From Kocuria salsicia (lineage in GTDB: Bacteria > Actinomycetota > Actinomycetes > Actinomycetales > Micrococcaceae), in the NCBI RefSeq assembly GCF_007681555.1, contig NZ_VELE01000007.1:62001-126000 (forward strand): a DNA stretch of 64,000 bases. Direction: 5' to 3'. The position numbers and the translations under genes are program-made. Position 1 is the first letter of the stretch. Each line of letters begins with the position of its first letter. Shown one piece after another: positions 57,600 to 64,000 of the stretch. The notes beneath the pieces were generated by a model. The model saw nothing but the letters and a program-made list of their open reading frames with translations. It had not been told where the DNA came from and ran no database searches.

Positions 57600-57959
57600 A
57601 TGAGCGTCTCCGTTCACACCCCCGAACACCCGTGCATCCACCCGGAGGACGGTTCCGCCTGCCGGAGCTACCACCCGGGGCACAACGCACACTACATCCA
57701 GGCCCGCCTGGCTTCCGAGAACCGGGACCGGTGGGTCCGGGTGGAGCTGGACCCCCCGCACGGGAACACGGTGCAGGCCACGTTCCCGGACGGCGAGACC
57801 CGCACGTGGTGGTGCCACGACCCCGCCCTGCTGGAACGGTTCCACACGCTGCAGCGCGGGGATGCGGCCTCGTTCGACCCCGGGACGTCGCTCGCCAGTG
57901 TGCAGAGCACGCCGGGTCGGCGCGCCCTGCTGCACCCGGCGGTGGTCCGGGAGCAGTGA
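57600..57959 (+). CDS. Small protein of unknown function with His/Cys-rich N-terminus
   Basis: A 119-aa soluble protein. The N-terminal 35 residues contain H10, C12, H14, C21, H25, H28 and H31 (HPCIHPEDGSACRSYHPGHN), which could bind a metal; the rest looks like a small beta domain (WVRVELDPPHGNTVQATF). No family recognised. ATG 57600 follows GAAAGG at eight bases. A hairpin terminator follows. Codon use is normal. Confidence 0.65.
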   Translation: MSVSVHTPEHPCIHPEDGSACRSYHPGHNAHYIQARLASENRDRWVRVELDPPHGNTVQATFPDGETRTWWCHDPALLERFHTLQRGDAASFDPGTSLASVQSTPGRRALLHPAVVREQ

Positions 57960-58331
57960 TCTCCCGGCCGTGAGACGGGGAGGACACTGCTGGCCCGGCT
58001 GATTCCGTGCCGGTTCCTCCCCACGGCTGGACGGCCGGTGGTGCGCGCCGCAGGCGCGACCCACCGGCCGTTCCGCTCAGCTCACCCCGACGGTGCGTCC
58101 CTCGGATGCGGCCGGGCGTCCGCCGTCCCAGCTGGCAGTCCTCCTGGGGAGGGGCAGTGCGGAGACACGATTCTCTGGCGTGCGGCGGAGGAAACGCCGC
58201 CATCGCACGGGAACACGCCGCACGGGTGATGTTGCGGGTCGGTGAGGTTGGCTATCTGAGGAGGATCGACCTCCGCGGCCCCAGGTCGCTCCCTTGCAGC
58301 GGGGGCAGACGCTCAAGGATGAGCACCCCGC
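57960..58331. other. Non-coding gap before the FemX-like pseudogene
   Basis: 372 bp without a supported gene. It contains the terminator of the preceding gene (58031-58071) and otherwise no signal that I can interpret; short open frames here have atypical composition for coding sequence. Confidence 0.5.
58031..58071 (+). terminator. Terminator of the 119-aa gene
   Basis: An 11-bp outer stem (58031-58041 with 58061-58071) and a 6-bp inner stem (58044-58049 with 58053-58058). Lies about 70 bp past the stop. Confidence 0.7.
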
Positions 58332-59073
58332 ATGAGGCACGCCCACGCCCAACCGGACCCCCTGACAGGCCTCGGCCCGTCCAGCGTGCTGCAGGCCGAG
58401 CCCTGGCAGCACTTCCTGACCGGTCTCTCGCGACGCGCTCAGACCCTTGACTGCGCCGGGTGGCACGCCCTCGTCGTCGAGGAGCGCTCCCGTGCCGGGG
58501 TGGTCTGGTACACCCCGTACGGGCCCGGCCCTGGCGCACCCCGAGCTTCTGCCCGACGCGGTGCGCGAACTGCGCTCGGCGGCGCGAGAGCACTCGGTGG
58601 CGTGGTTGCGGGTGGAGCCACAGGTGCCGTCCCCGGTGGGCACGGCCTTCGCGGCCGCCGTGCAGCGGCAGAACGCCACGACACCCGCGATCGCCGCGGG
58701 TCTGCACCGGCTCGAAGCACGGCCGGCCCCGCGGGACATCCAGCCCGCGTACACGCGGTGGGTGGATCTCACTCGCGAGCCGGAGCAGACCCTGGCCGCC
58801 ATGACACGCACCAGCCGCAATCTGTGGCGGCGGCACGGGGACAAGGTCATCGCCCTGGCCTCGGACTCCCGTCCGGACGCCGCCGAGGCGGTGATCGAGC
58901 TGCAGCACCGCACCATCGGGCGCAAGGGGTTCACGGCCCAGAGCGCGGACTACCTCCGCACCGCCGCCCGCCGCGCCCGGGACGAGGCGGGCTCGGCGCG
59001 CACGCGCGCCCGGGAGGCAGCGGGCCGCATCCGTGCCGGGCTGACCGGCGGGACGCAGGCGGGTGGGAAGTAG
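58332..59073 (+). pseudogene. Frameshifted and truncated FemX/FemAB-like peptidyltransferase
   Basis: The N-terminal part reads in one frame from ATG 58332 (AEPWQHFLTGLSRRAQ, then VVWYTPYGP) and the rest in the +1 frame from about 58527 (ALAHPELLPDAVREL, RDIQPAYTRWVDLTREPEQ, TRTSRNLWRRHGDK, ELQHRTIGRKGFTAQSADYL). Both halves together match the first half of FemAB-family enzymes that add amino acids to peptidoglycan precursors. After about residue 210 the sequence loses similarity and ends at 59073, so the C-terminal acetyltransferase-like half is gone. A sequencing error could explain the frameshift but not the truncation. A GGATGAG site precedes the start. Confidence 0.75.
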
Positions 59074-59094
59074 CCACCCGGAGGGGTCAGGGGG

Positions 59095-60630
59095 TCATCC
59101 CACCGGGTTCTCGGGGTCCCATGCCCGCGAGTAGAAGTCCGCGGAGCGCGAGTCCAGCAGCTGCTGGTACTCCTCCGGGTCCATCGCCTGCGCCGAGCCC
59201 TGGGGAGGCTCCTGCCGCCGGACGGACGTGCCGAGGCCCGCGGCGCCGTCGTGCACCGAGAGTCCCGCCGCCTCCAGAAGAGTGGGGTACATGCTGAGCT
59301 GGTCCGCCCCGGCCCGCAGGGGCTGCCCGGCGGTCTCGCCCGGGATCCACACGCGGTTGAACACGGTGCGGTTGGGGTGGTGGTCCAGCTGATCGTGGAA
59401 GGCGTCCCCCGCGCTCATGTGCTTGAGGTGGTCGCCCATGATCACCACGGAGGTGTCCTCCAGGTAGCCCTGGGTCTTCATGTGCTCCACGAACCCGGCC
59501 ACCTGGGTCATGGAGCACGCGAACACGGAGGTCACCTGGTTCTGGGTGTCCACGTCGCACGAGTTGTAGACGTGGACGGGTTCGTGGGTGTCCAGGGTCA
59601 GCATGGACAGGTTGAACGGCTGGCCCGTGCGCTCGGACTCGGCGTGCAGGCGGTCCACCTCGTCCTTGGCGTGGGCCATGAGCCGCTCGTCACTCAGGCC
59701 CCAGTCGCTGCGGAAGTTCTCCGCGGACTCGCCCGCCGCACGCCAGTCCTCCAGACCCTTGTCCTCGGTGTAGCCGTGGCTTCGCAGGAACGTGTCCTTG
59801 CCCGCGAAGGAGGAGTTGGCCCCGCCCAGGAACGTGTTCGTGTACCCGTGGTTCTGCAGCACGTCCCCCAGGCAGGTCACGCCACCCAGATACTGTTCCT
59901 GCCCGGCGCCGATGTCGGCGGAGCCTGCGTCACCCGACTCCTTGAGCGGGATCCCGCACTGCGTGGAGACGATCCCGGCCATGGTCCAGCCACCGCCCTC
60001 GTACTGCTGGAAGTCCTCGGCGCTGCGCCACCCGTCCTCGGGCCGGGTGACCTCCTCGAGCGGAGCGAAGGCGTTCTTCTCGAACAGCTGGTCGTCCGCG
60101 AGCGTGGCCTCCCCGGACTCCAGGTAGATGACCACCAGGTTGCGCTTGTCCGCGTCACTCGTGATGGTGGGCTGGACGTACGTGGAGCCGATGTCGTGAG
60201 GGGACTTCACGGCCTTGACGTACTGGGGCAGGTCCACCGCGGACGCGAAGCTCGTGCTCCCGGCCACGAACACCGCCGCCACGGTCACGGCGGAGGCCGA
60301 GCGCACGACGCCGCGGGACGACCGGGTGCCCTGCGCGCGTCGTGCTCTGCGGACCCACGCCCGACGCGCGAAGGCGATGCCCACGGTGACCAGGAGGGGA
60401 AGTACCCCGATGACCAGCACGGAGATCCACACCACGGACCCGCCGCCACCGTCTGCCTGCACGGACATCAGGTTCATGCGCATCTGCCCCACCGAGATCT
60501 GGCCCCAGTAGTGCCGGATGATCCCGCCCGCCGCGAGCAGGGTCAGTCCCAGCCAGATCAGGCCGTAGCAGAGCCCGCGACCCGTCCAGCGGCCCACTCG
60601 CCTGCCCACGCGCAGAAAACCCTCGGACAT
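59095..60630 (-). CDS. Phosphoglycerol transferase, LTA synthase / OpgB-like sulfatase fold
   Basis: A 511-aa membrane enzyme. Three hydrophobic helices lie at about 17-39, 66-86 and 112-132; an extracellular sulfatase-fold catalytic domain follows. Likely metal ligands and nucleophile: Glu171 in YLESGEAT, Thr216 in GGWTMAGIVSTQCGIPL, Asp400-His401 in MGDHLKHM. The TMAGIVSTQCG stretch resembles OpgB (MdoB) more than LtaS. It would move phosphoglycerol from phosphatidylglycerol to a cell-surface polymer; which polymer is unknown. ATG 60630 has AGGT-type site nearby. A PHO-box-like pair lies 112-133 bp upstream. Confidence 0.82.
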   Translation of the reverse strand: MSEGFLRVGRRVGRWTGRGLCYGLIWLGLTLLAAGGIIRHYWGQISVGQMRMNLMSVQADGGGGSVVWISVLVIGVLPLLVTVGIAFARRAWVRRARRAQGTRSSRGVVRSASAVTVAAVFVAGSTSFASAVDLPQYVKAVKSPHDIGSTYVQPTITSDADKRNLVVIYLESGEATLADDQLFEKNAFAPLEEVTRPEDGWRSAEDFQQYEGGGWTMAGIVSTQCGIPLKESGDAGSADIGAGQEQYLGGVTCLGDVLQNHGYTNTFLGGANSSFAGKDTFLRSHGYTEDKGLEDWRAAGESAENFRSDWGLSDERLMAHAKDEVDRLHAESERTGQPFNLSMLTLDTHEPVHVYNSCDVDTQNQVTSVFACSMTQVAGFVEHMKTQGYLEDTSVVIMGDHLKHMSAGDAFHDQLDHHPNRTVFNRVWIPGETAGQPLRAGADQLSMYPTLLEAAGLSVHDGAAGLGTSVRRQEPPQGSAQAMDPEEYQQLLDSRSADFYSRAWDPENPVG

Positions 60631-60741
60631 GTCTGGACCTCGTGTTCCTGGATCATCCGGTGCCAACCCGCACCGCCGCGGCCCGGGCATGGTGTGCCGT
60701 CGCGTTCGAGTTCGTGTTTTTTCAAGGGTAGGACATGTTCC

Positions 60742-60763
60742 GGTCACCTGCTGTTCACCTTGT
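60742..60763 (+). promoter_or_regulatory. PHO-box-like direct repeat before the phosphoglycerol transferase
   Basis: Two adjacent 11-base units, GGTCACCTGCT (60742-60752) and GTTCACCTTGT (60753-60763), both match G(G/T)TCAYYY. The second shares GTTCACCTT with the pst box. They are on the strand opposite to the gene; the only gene in reach is the transferase. A possible -10 (TACCCT, 60730-60725) lies just downstream of it for the minus-strand transcript. Confidence 0.5.
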
Positions 60764-60876
60764 GGGCCCGCGGCGGCGCCGGACACGGCAGAGAACCCTG
60801 CTGCCCGGGGAGGCATCGACCGGTCCAGCGCGAGGCTGATGCTGTCCGCAGCCGGCCCGGCGAGCGGCCGTCCCGT

Positions 60877-61659
60877 TCAGCCCGCGTGGGTGAGGGCCTG
60901 CACCCAGACGGCCTCCGCCATGAGGATGCCGAGTTCCAGGGCGTCACCCCAGGTCACGTCCGCGCCCTGGGTACCGGGAGAGGTCTGCGTCTGCCGATCG
61001 GCTGGCGAGCCGTCCCCGAGAAGGCCACCTTCCGGCGTCGTGCCCCCACCGGCCACCCGCACCTGCACCGTGGCGCTGCGGGCCGGGCCCGGGAGCACCC
61101 GCAGCACCGCGCCCGGCTGGATCCCCGCCTCGGCGAGCACCCGCAGGGTCTCGGGGCTCTCGTCCGAGACGCGCGTGACCCGCACGGGCTCCGGGTGGGT
61201 GACGTCCGCGAGCGGAACGGCCGGGGCGGGGGTGACCACCCCGTCCCGTGAGGGGATCGCATCCCCGTGCGGGTCCTCGGACGGGTGGCCGAGCTTGGCG
61301 TCCACACGGTCAATGAATCGGTCGGTGACGGCATGCTCGAGGACCTCGGCCTCGTCGTGGATCTCGTCCCACGCGTAGCCCAGCTCGGTGGCCAGGAACA
61401 TCTCCAGGATGCGGTGGCGGCGCACCATGTGCACGGCCACGTCCCGCCCCTGCTCGGTGAGCTCGACGACCCCGTACGCGGGCCGGGTCACCAGGCCCTG
61501 TGCGGTGAGCTTCTTCAGCGCCTCCGAGACGGTGGAGGCCGCCAGGCCCATGCGCGCGGCCAGCGACGTGGTGGTCACCCGCTCCGGCTCCCACTCGCCC
61601 AGCCGCCAGATGGTCTTCAGGTAGTCCTGGGTGGCCGGGCTCAGCTCTGCGGGGTGCAC
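60877..61659 (-). CDS. DtxR/MntR-family metal-dependent repressor
   Basis: A 260-aa transcription factor. The winged helix-turn-helix at about 25-60 reads TTSLAARMGLAASTVSEALKKL; the metal-binding dimerisation domain has RRHRILEMFLATELGY and WDEIHDEAEVLEHAVTDRF with its conserved His and Glu residues; an SH3-like FeoA domain forms the C-terminus, here extended and rich in Gly, Thr and Pro. Whether it senses iron or manganese cannot be decided. No metal transporter is adjacent. The start GTG 61659 has TAGCCT six bases upstream, a leaderless arrangement. Confidence 0.88.
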   Translation of the reverse strand: MHPAELSPATQDYLKTIWRLGEWEPERVTTTSLAARMGLAASTVSEALKKLTAQGLVTRPAYGVVELTEQGRDVAVHMVRRHRILEMFLATELGYAWDEIHDEAEVLEHAVTDRFIDRVDAKLGHPSEDPHGDAIPSRDGVVTPAPAVPLADVTHPEPVRVTRVSDESPETLRVLAEAGIQPGAVLRVLPGPARSATVQVRVAGGGTTPEGGLLGDGSPADRQTQTSPGTQGADVTWGDALELGILMAEAVWVQALTHAG

Positions 61660-62039
61660 GGGTTCAGGCTAGCGGCCCGCCGGGGACGTCCCCAAGGGGT
61701 CACCCTGCGGCGTTCGCGCCGGGGACGGCAGACGGGGGCGGCGCCGCTCGGGCCGTTCCCGGGACCGCGCCCGGGCTCCCGTCCGAAGTCGCTTCGGGTG
61801 CCGCGACACCCGGCGACGCCGCGCCGTCGGCTGCGCGCGAGGGGTCACCCTGCGGCGTCGTCAGGCCGTGCGACGGGGACGCGCCCGCCTGCAGGGCCGC
61901 TGCGGCGGAATGAGTCCCGCAGGAGACGTGCCATAGCGGAGCGAACACAGAAAATGGCGCTCAGATCTGCCTGTGCTCCGTTATTGCCCGGCGTGGGCCG
62001 CGGCCGCGTGCGGCTCCACGCCGGGGCTCTGCCGGGGCA
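61660..62039. other. Non-coding gap between dtxR-like gene and 3-hydroxyacyl-CoA dehydrogenase
   Basis: 380 bp without a supported gene. It holds the dtxR-like promoter (TAGCCT, 61671-61666 on the minus strand), a 12-base palindrome GGGGACGTCCCC at 61682-61693, and a 19-base direct repeat at 61695-61713 and 61840-61858. An imperfect inverted repeat (CACAG/CTGTG arms, around 61945-61976) follows the dehydrogenase stop and may be its terminator. An 82-codon open frame at 61700-61948 is Pro/Ala/Gly-rich and not convincing. Confidence 0.45.
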
Positions 62040-62894
62040 TCACTCGTACGTGTAGAACCCCTGCCCCGAGCTGCGGCCCATGTGGCCCTTGTCGATGAAC
62101 TCCCGCTTCACCCGCTCCGCGACCCGCTGGGACTCCTCGGTCCCCGCGTTGAGGTTGATCTGGTAGTAGGTCTCCATGCCCACGTGGTCCAGGATCTGGA
62201 AGGGGCCCAGCGGCGAGCCGGTGGCCGTGCGCCACGTCTTGTCGATGTCCTCCGCCTGCGCGATGTCGTTGACCCACAGGTGCGATGCCGCCGTGAGGAA
62301 CGGGACCAGCAGGGTGTTGAGGATGTAGCCCGCCTGCTCCTTCTTGATGTGGATGGGCACCATCCCGATCTGCCCGGCGAACTCCAGGACGGCCTCGGCC
62401 GCGGCGGGGTCCGTGCCCGCGTGCCCCATGACCTCAGCGGTGTTGTTGCGCCACACCTCGTTGGCGAAGTGCAGCGCCAGGAACCGCTCCGGGTGGCCTG
62501 TGGACTCGGCAATGTCACTGGGCAGCAGCGTGGAGGAGTTGGTGCACAGGACGGTCTTCTCCGGCGCGGCCGCACCGATCTGGGACCACACCTTCTTCTT
62601 GAGCTCGAGGTTCTCGGGCACCGCCTCGATCACGATGTCCGCGTCCTGCAGGGCCGCCTCGAGATCCGTGGTGCCGCTCAACCGGGCTTTGGCCGCCTCC
62701 AGTTGCCCGGGGGTGGCCGCCATGTCCCGCGTGTACAGCAGGGACAGCTTCTCCCACTTGCCGGGCAGTGCCCCGAGGATCTCCTCGCTGATGTCGTACA
62801 CGGTCACGGTCTTGCCGAAGTACGCCGCCTGGAACGCGATCTGGGACCCGAGCACTCCGGATCCGATGACGGTGAGGTTCTGCAGCTCAGCCAT
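62040..62894 (-). CDS. 3-hydroxyacyl-CoA dehydrogenase family protein
   Basis: A 284-aa NAD-dependent dehydrogenase. The N-terminal Rossmann fold shows GSGVLGSQIAFQAAYFG; the usual GMHFFNP motif with catalytic His is replaced by LALHFANEVWRN, where the His is kept; KEQAGYILNTLLVPFLTAAS and SPLGPFQILDHVGMET are family marks. This variant group oxidises 3-hydroxyacyl-CoA or related hydroxyacids. ATG 62894 follows GGGAGA; a further ATG at 62909 lacks one. No other beta-oxidation gene is adjacent. Confidence 0.88.
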   Translation of the reverse strand: MAELQNLTVIGSGVLGSQIAFQAAYFGKTVTVYDISEEILGALPGKWEKLSLLYTRDMAATPGQLEAAKARLSGTTDLEAALQDADIVIEAVPENLELKKKVWSQIGAAAPEKTVLCTNSSTLLPSDIAESTGHPERFLALHFANEVWRNNTAEVMGHAGTDPAAAEAVLEFAGQIGMVPIHIKKEQAGYILNTLLVPFLTAASHLWVNDIAQAEDIDKTWRTATGSPLGPFQILDHVGMETYYQINLNAGTEESQRVAERVKREFIDKGHMGRSSGQGFYTYE

Positions 62895-63266
62895 GATGGG
62901 TTCTCCCACTTCCTCGTGAGTCTCCCCGCAGGAGGCGGTCTCCCGCGAGTCCAGGGACCACGGGCGTGGCCCTCGTCACCAACCTTACTCGCCCGTAGGT
63001 TTCCCGCCAGGGGGCGACGACGCCGCACGGCCACCTCCCGCACGCCTCTTCCGTTTCCTGCGGGGCACCGCAGCTTGACGAGCCCTGCGCCGCGCTCACC
63101 GTCCCGGCACCAGTCCGGTGCGGCGGGGTGCACGCGGCTGCCCGGCACCCCGCCGCACCGGGCCGGCAGAACGCGCCGGGCGCCGCCGCAGACAGACCGG
63201 TAGCGACCAGTACCGAATAGAATTCCGTGGGCGGCAGGTCCGGGCCGCCGTCGACAAGGAGCCCCC
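62895..63266. promoter_or_regulatory. Divergent spacer upstream of the permease
   Basis: 372 bp between divergent start codons. It holds a 17-bp perfect hairpin (listed separately) and a -10 (TAGAAT, 63218-63223) that gives the permease a leader of about 37 bases with an AAGGAG site. No gene is supported. Confidence 0.5.
63115..63161. terminator. Strong hairpin within a divergent promoter region
   Basis: A perfect 17-bp inverted repeat (63115-63131 with 63145-63161) with a 13-base loop. No gene ends here, so it is either an insulator-like terminator, a small-RNA terminator or an operator. Confidence 0.5.
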
Positions 63267-64000
63267 ATGAGTTCGTCTGTGCCCCCGCCCCAGCCACCTC
63301 AACCCCAGCCCAGCGAGTCGCATGAGCCGCCGCAGACAAAGCTCGGCTCCGCACGGGACAAGACGGATGCGCCTGCTCGGCGCGGGGGCATCGTCGACCG
63401 CCTGGGCCTGAACTGGCGCCTGCACGGGGACGGCAGGCACGTGGCACCCGGAGACGTGGTGACCCCGCGGGAGCGGCTGGCGTGGCCGCGGACCATCTCG
63501 ATCGGTGCGCAGCACGTGGTGGCGATGTTCGGTGCCACGTTCCTGGTGCCGCTGCTCACGGGCTTCCCGCCGGCCACCACGCTGTTCTTCTCGGGCATCG
63601 GCACGGTGCTGTTCCTCGTCATCACGGCGGGGCGGGTGCCCAGCTACCTGGGGTCCTCGTTCGCGTTCATCGCCCCGATCACCGCGTCCGTGAACCAGTA
63701 CGGCCCGGGCGGCGCGCTCGGCGGCGTGATCATGGCCGGTGCCGCGCTGTTCCTGATCGGGCTGCTCGTGCAGATCGCGGGCACCGGGTGGCTGCAGAAG
63801 CTCATGCCGCCGGCGGTCACGGGCACCATCGTGGCGCTCATCGGCTTCAACCTGGCACCGTCCGCCAAGGAGAACTTCACCGCCGCGCCCGTCACCGCGC
63901 TGGTGACACTCGGTTCGATCATCCTCATCTCCGTGCTGTTCCGCGGCCTGCTGGGCCGCCTGTCCATCCTCCTGGGCGTGGCGATTGGCTACGTCACCGC
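63267..64000 (+). CDS. Uracil/xanthine permease (NCS2 family), N-terminal part
   Basis: A nucleobase:cation symporter-2 transporter cut by the window end after about 244 residues. An extended hydrophilic N-terminus of about 75 residues, rich in Pro and Gln, precedes the membrane domain. The family stretch IGAQHVVAMFGATFLVPLLTGF and PSYLGSSFAFIAPI are visible, followed by VTGTIVALIGFNLAP. These are close to uracil permease (UraA) signatures, so uracil is the first guess. ATG 63267 follows AAGGAG. The frame stays open to the edge. Confidence 0.9.
   Translation, partial: MSSSVPPPQPPQPQPSESHEPPQTKLGSARDKTDAPARRGGIVDRLGLNWRLHGDGRHVAPGDVVTPRERLAWPRTISIGAQHVVAMFGATFLVPLLTGFPPATTLFFSGIGTVLFLVITAGRVPSYLGSSFAFIAPITASVNQYGPGGALGGVIMAGAALFLIGLLVQIAGTGWLQKLMPPAVTGTIVALIGFNLAPSAKENFTAAPVTALVTLGSIILISVLFRGLLGRLSILLGVAIGYVT

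Noticed and set aside
58332-59073. FemX-like region considered as an intact gene with programmed frameshift
   Set aside because: No slippery sequence at the junction, and the C-terminal half of the enzyme is missing, so decay is the simpler explanation.
61700-61948. 82-codon frame between dtxR-like gene and dehydrogenase
   Set aside because: Pro/Ala/Gly-rich, no ribosome binding site, contains part of a direct repeat; not convincing as a gene.

Overview
The window is GC-rich chromosomal DNA from a Gram-positive actinobacterium. Its signs are Lsr2, ClpC, DisA, the zinc-dependent DUF2342-type protease, DUF3180, an ArgA-type short N-acetylglutamate synthase, frequent GTG starts, and the core order clpC-lsr2-lysS-panC-...-folKBPE-ftsH-hpt-tilS-...-dacB-ppa. 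The family Micrococcaceae, and Kocuria within it, is my best guess from overall resemblance; it is an inference, not a demonstrated identity. I see no rRNA, tRNA, CRISPR array, insertion sequence or prophage.

Region 1 (1-3740): the high-affinity phosphate transporter pstSCAB on the minus strand, entering pstB at the left edge, with a candidate PhoP box upstream of pstS. Region 2 (3738-10079): a FUSC-like membrane protein, radA, disA, a secreted or anchored protein, mutY and argA, mostly genome maintenance and c-di-AMP. Region 3 (10282-30704, minus strand): a long housekeeping block with ClpC, Lsr2, LysS, pantothenate synthesis, two PH-domain membrane proteins, the folate operon folE-folP-folB-folK, FtsH, Hpt, TilS, an HTH protein, a zinc protease and a D-Ala-D-Ala carboxypeptidase. 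Many of these genes overlap by a few bases. Region 4 (30974-39624): ppa, two poorly known genes, a HAD phosphatase, serS, a diacylglycerol kinase-like lipid kinase, gntP, pheA and a rhodanese. Region 5 (39766-55487) is metabolic and accessory in feel: two amino-acid permeases, two YtcJ-type amidohydrolases flanking a ThDP enzyme, two succinate-semialdehyde-dehydrogenase-like enzymes, GABA transaminase and an amidase. The gabD-gabT-permease part reads as uptake of GABA and conversion to succinate; the amidohydrolase/ThDP part could feed the same route, but its substrate is unknown. Region 6 (55684-64000): phosphoglucomutase, a small unknown protein, a frameshifted FemX-like pseudogene, an OpgB/LtaS-like phosphoglycerol transferase, a DtxR/MntR regulator, a 3-hydroxyacyl-CoA dehydrogenase and a uracil/xanthine permease cut by the right edge.

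Noteworthy regulatory features: at least nine genes have a -10-like hexamer exactly six bases before the start codon, the signature of leaderless mRNAs. Candidate PhoP boxes lie before pstS and before the phosphoglycerol transferase. A ClgR-type box precedes clpC. An 18-bp tandem repeat extends the argA C-terminus into the end of mutY. I found no clearly new multi-gene defence or mobile system; the best candidate for an undescribed pathway is the amidohydrolase/ThDP/aldehyde dehydrogenase cluster at 39766-48911.
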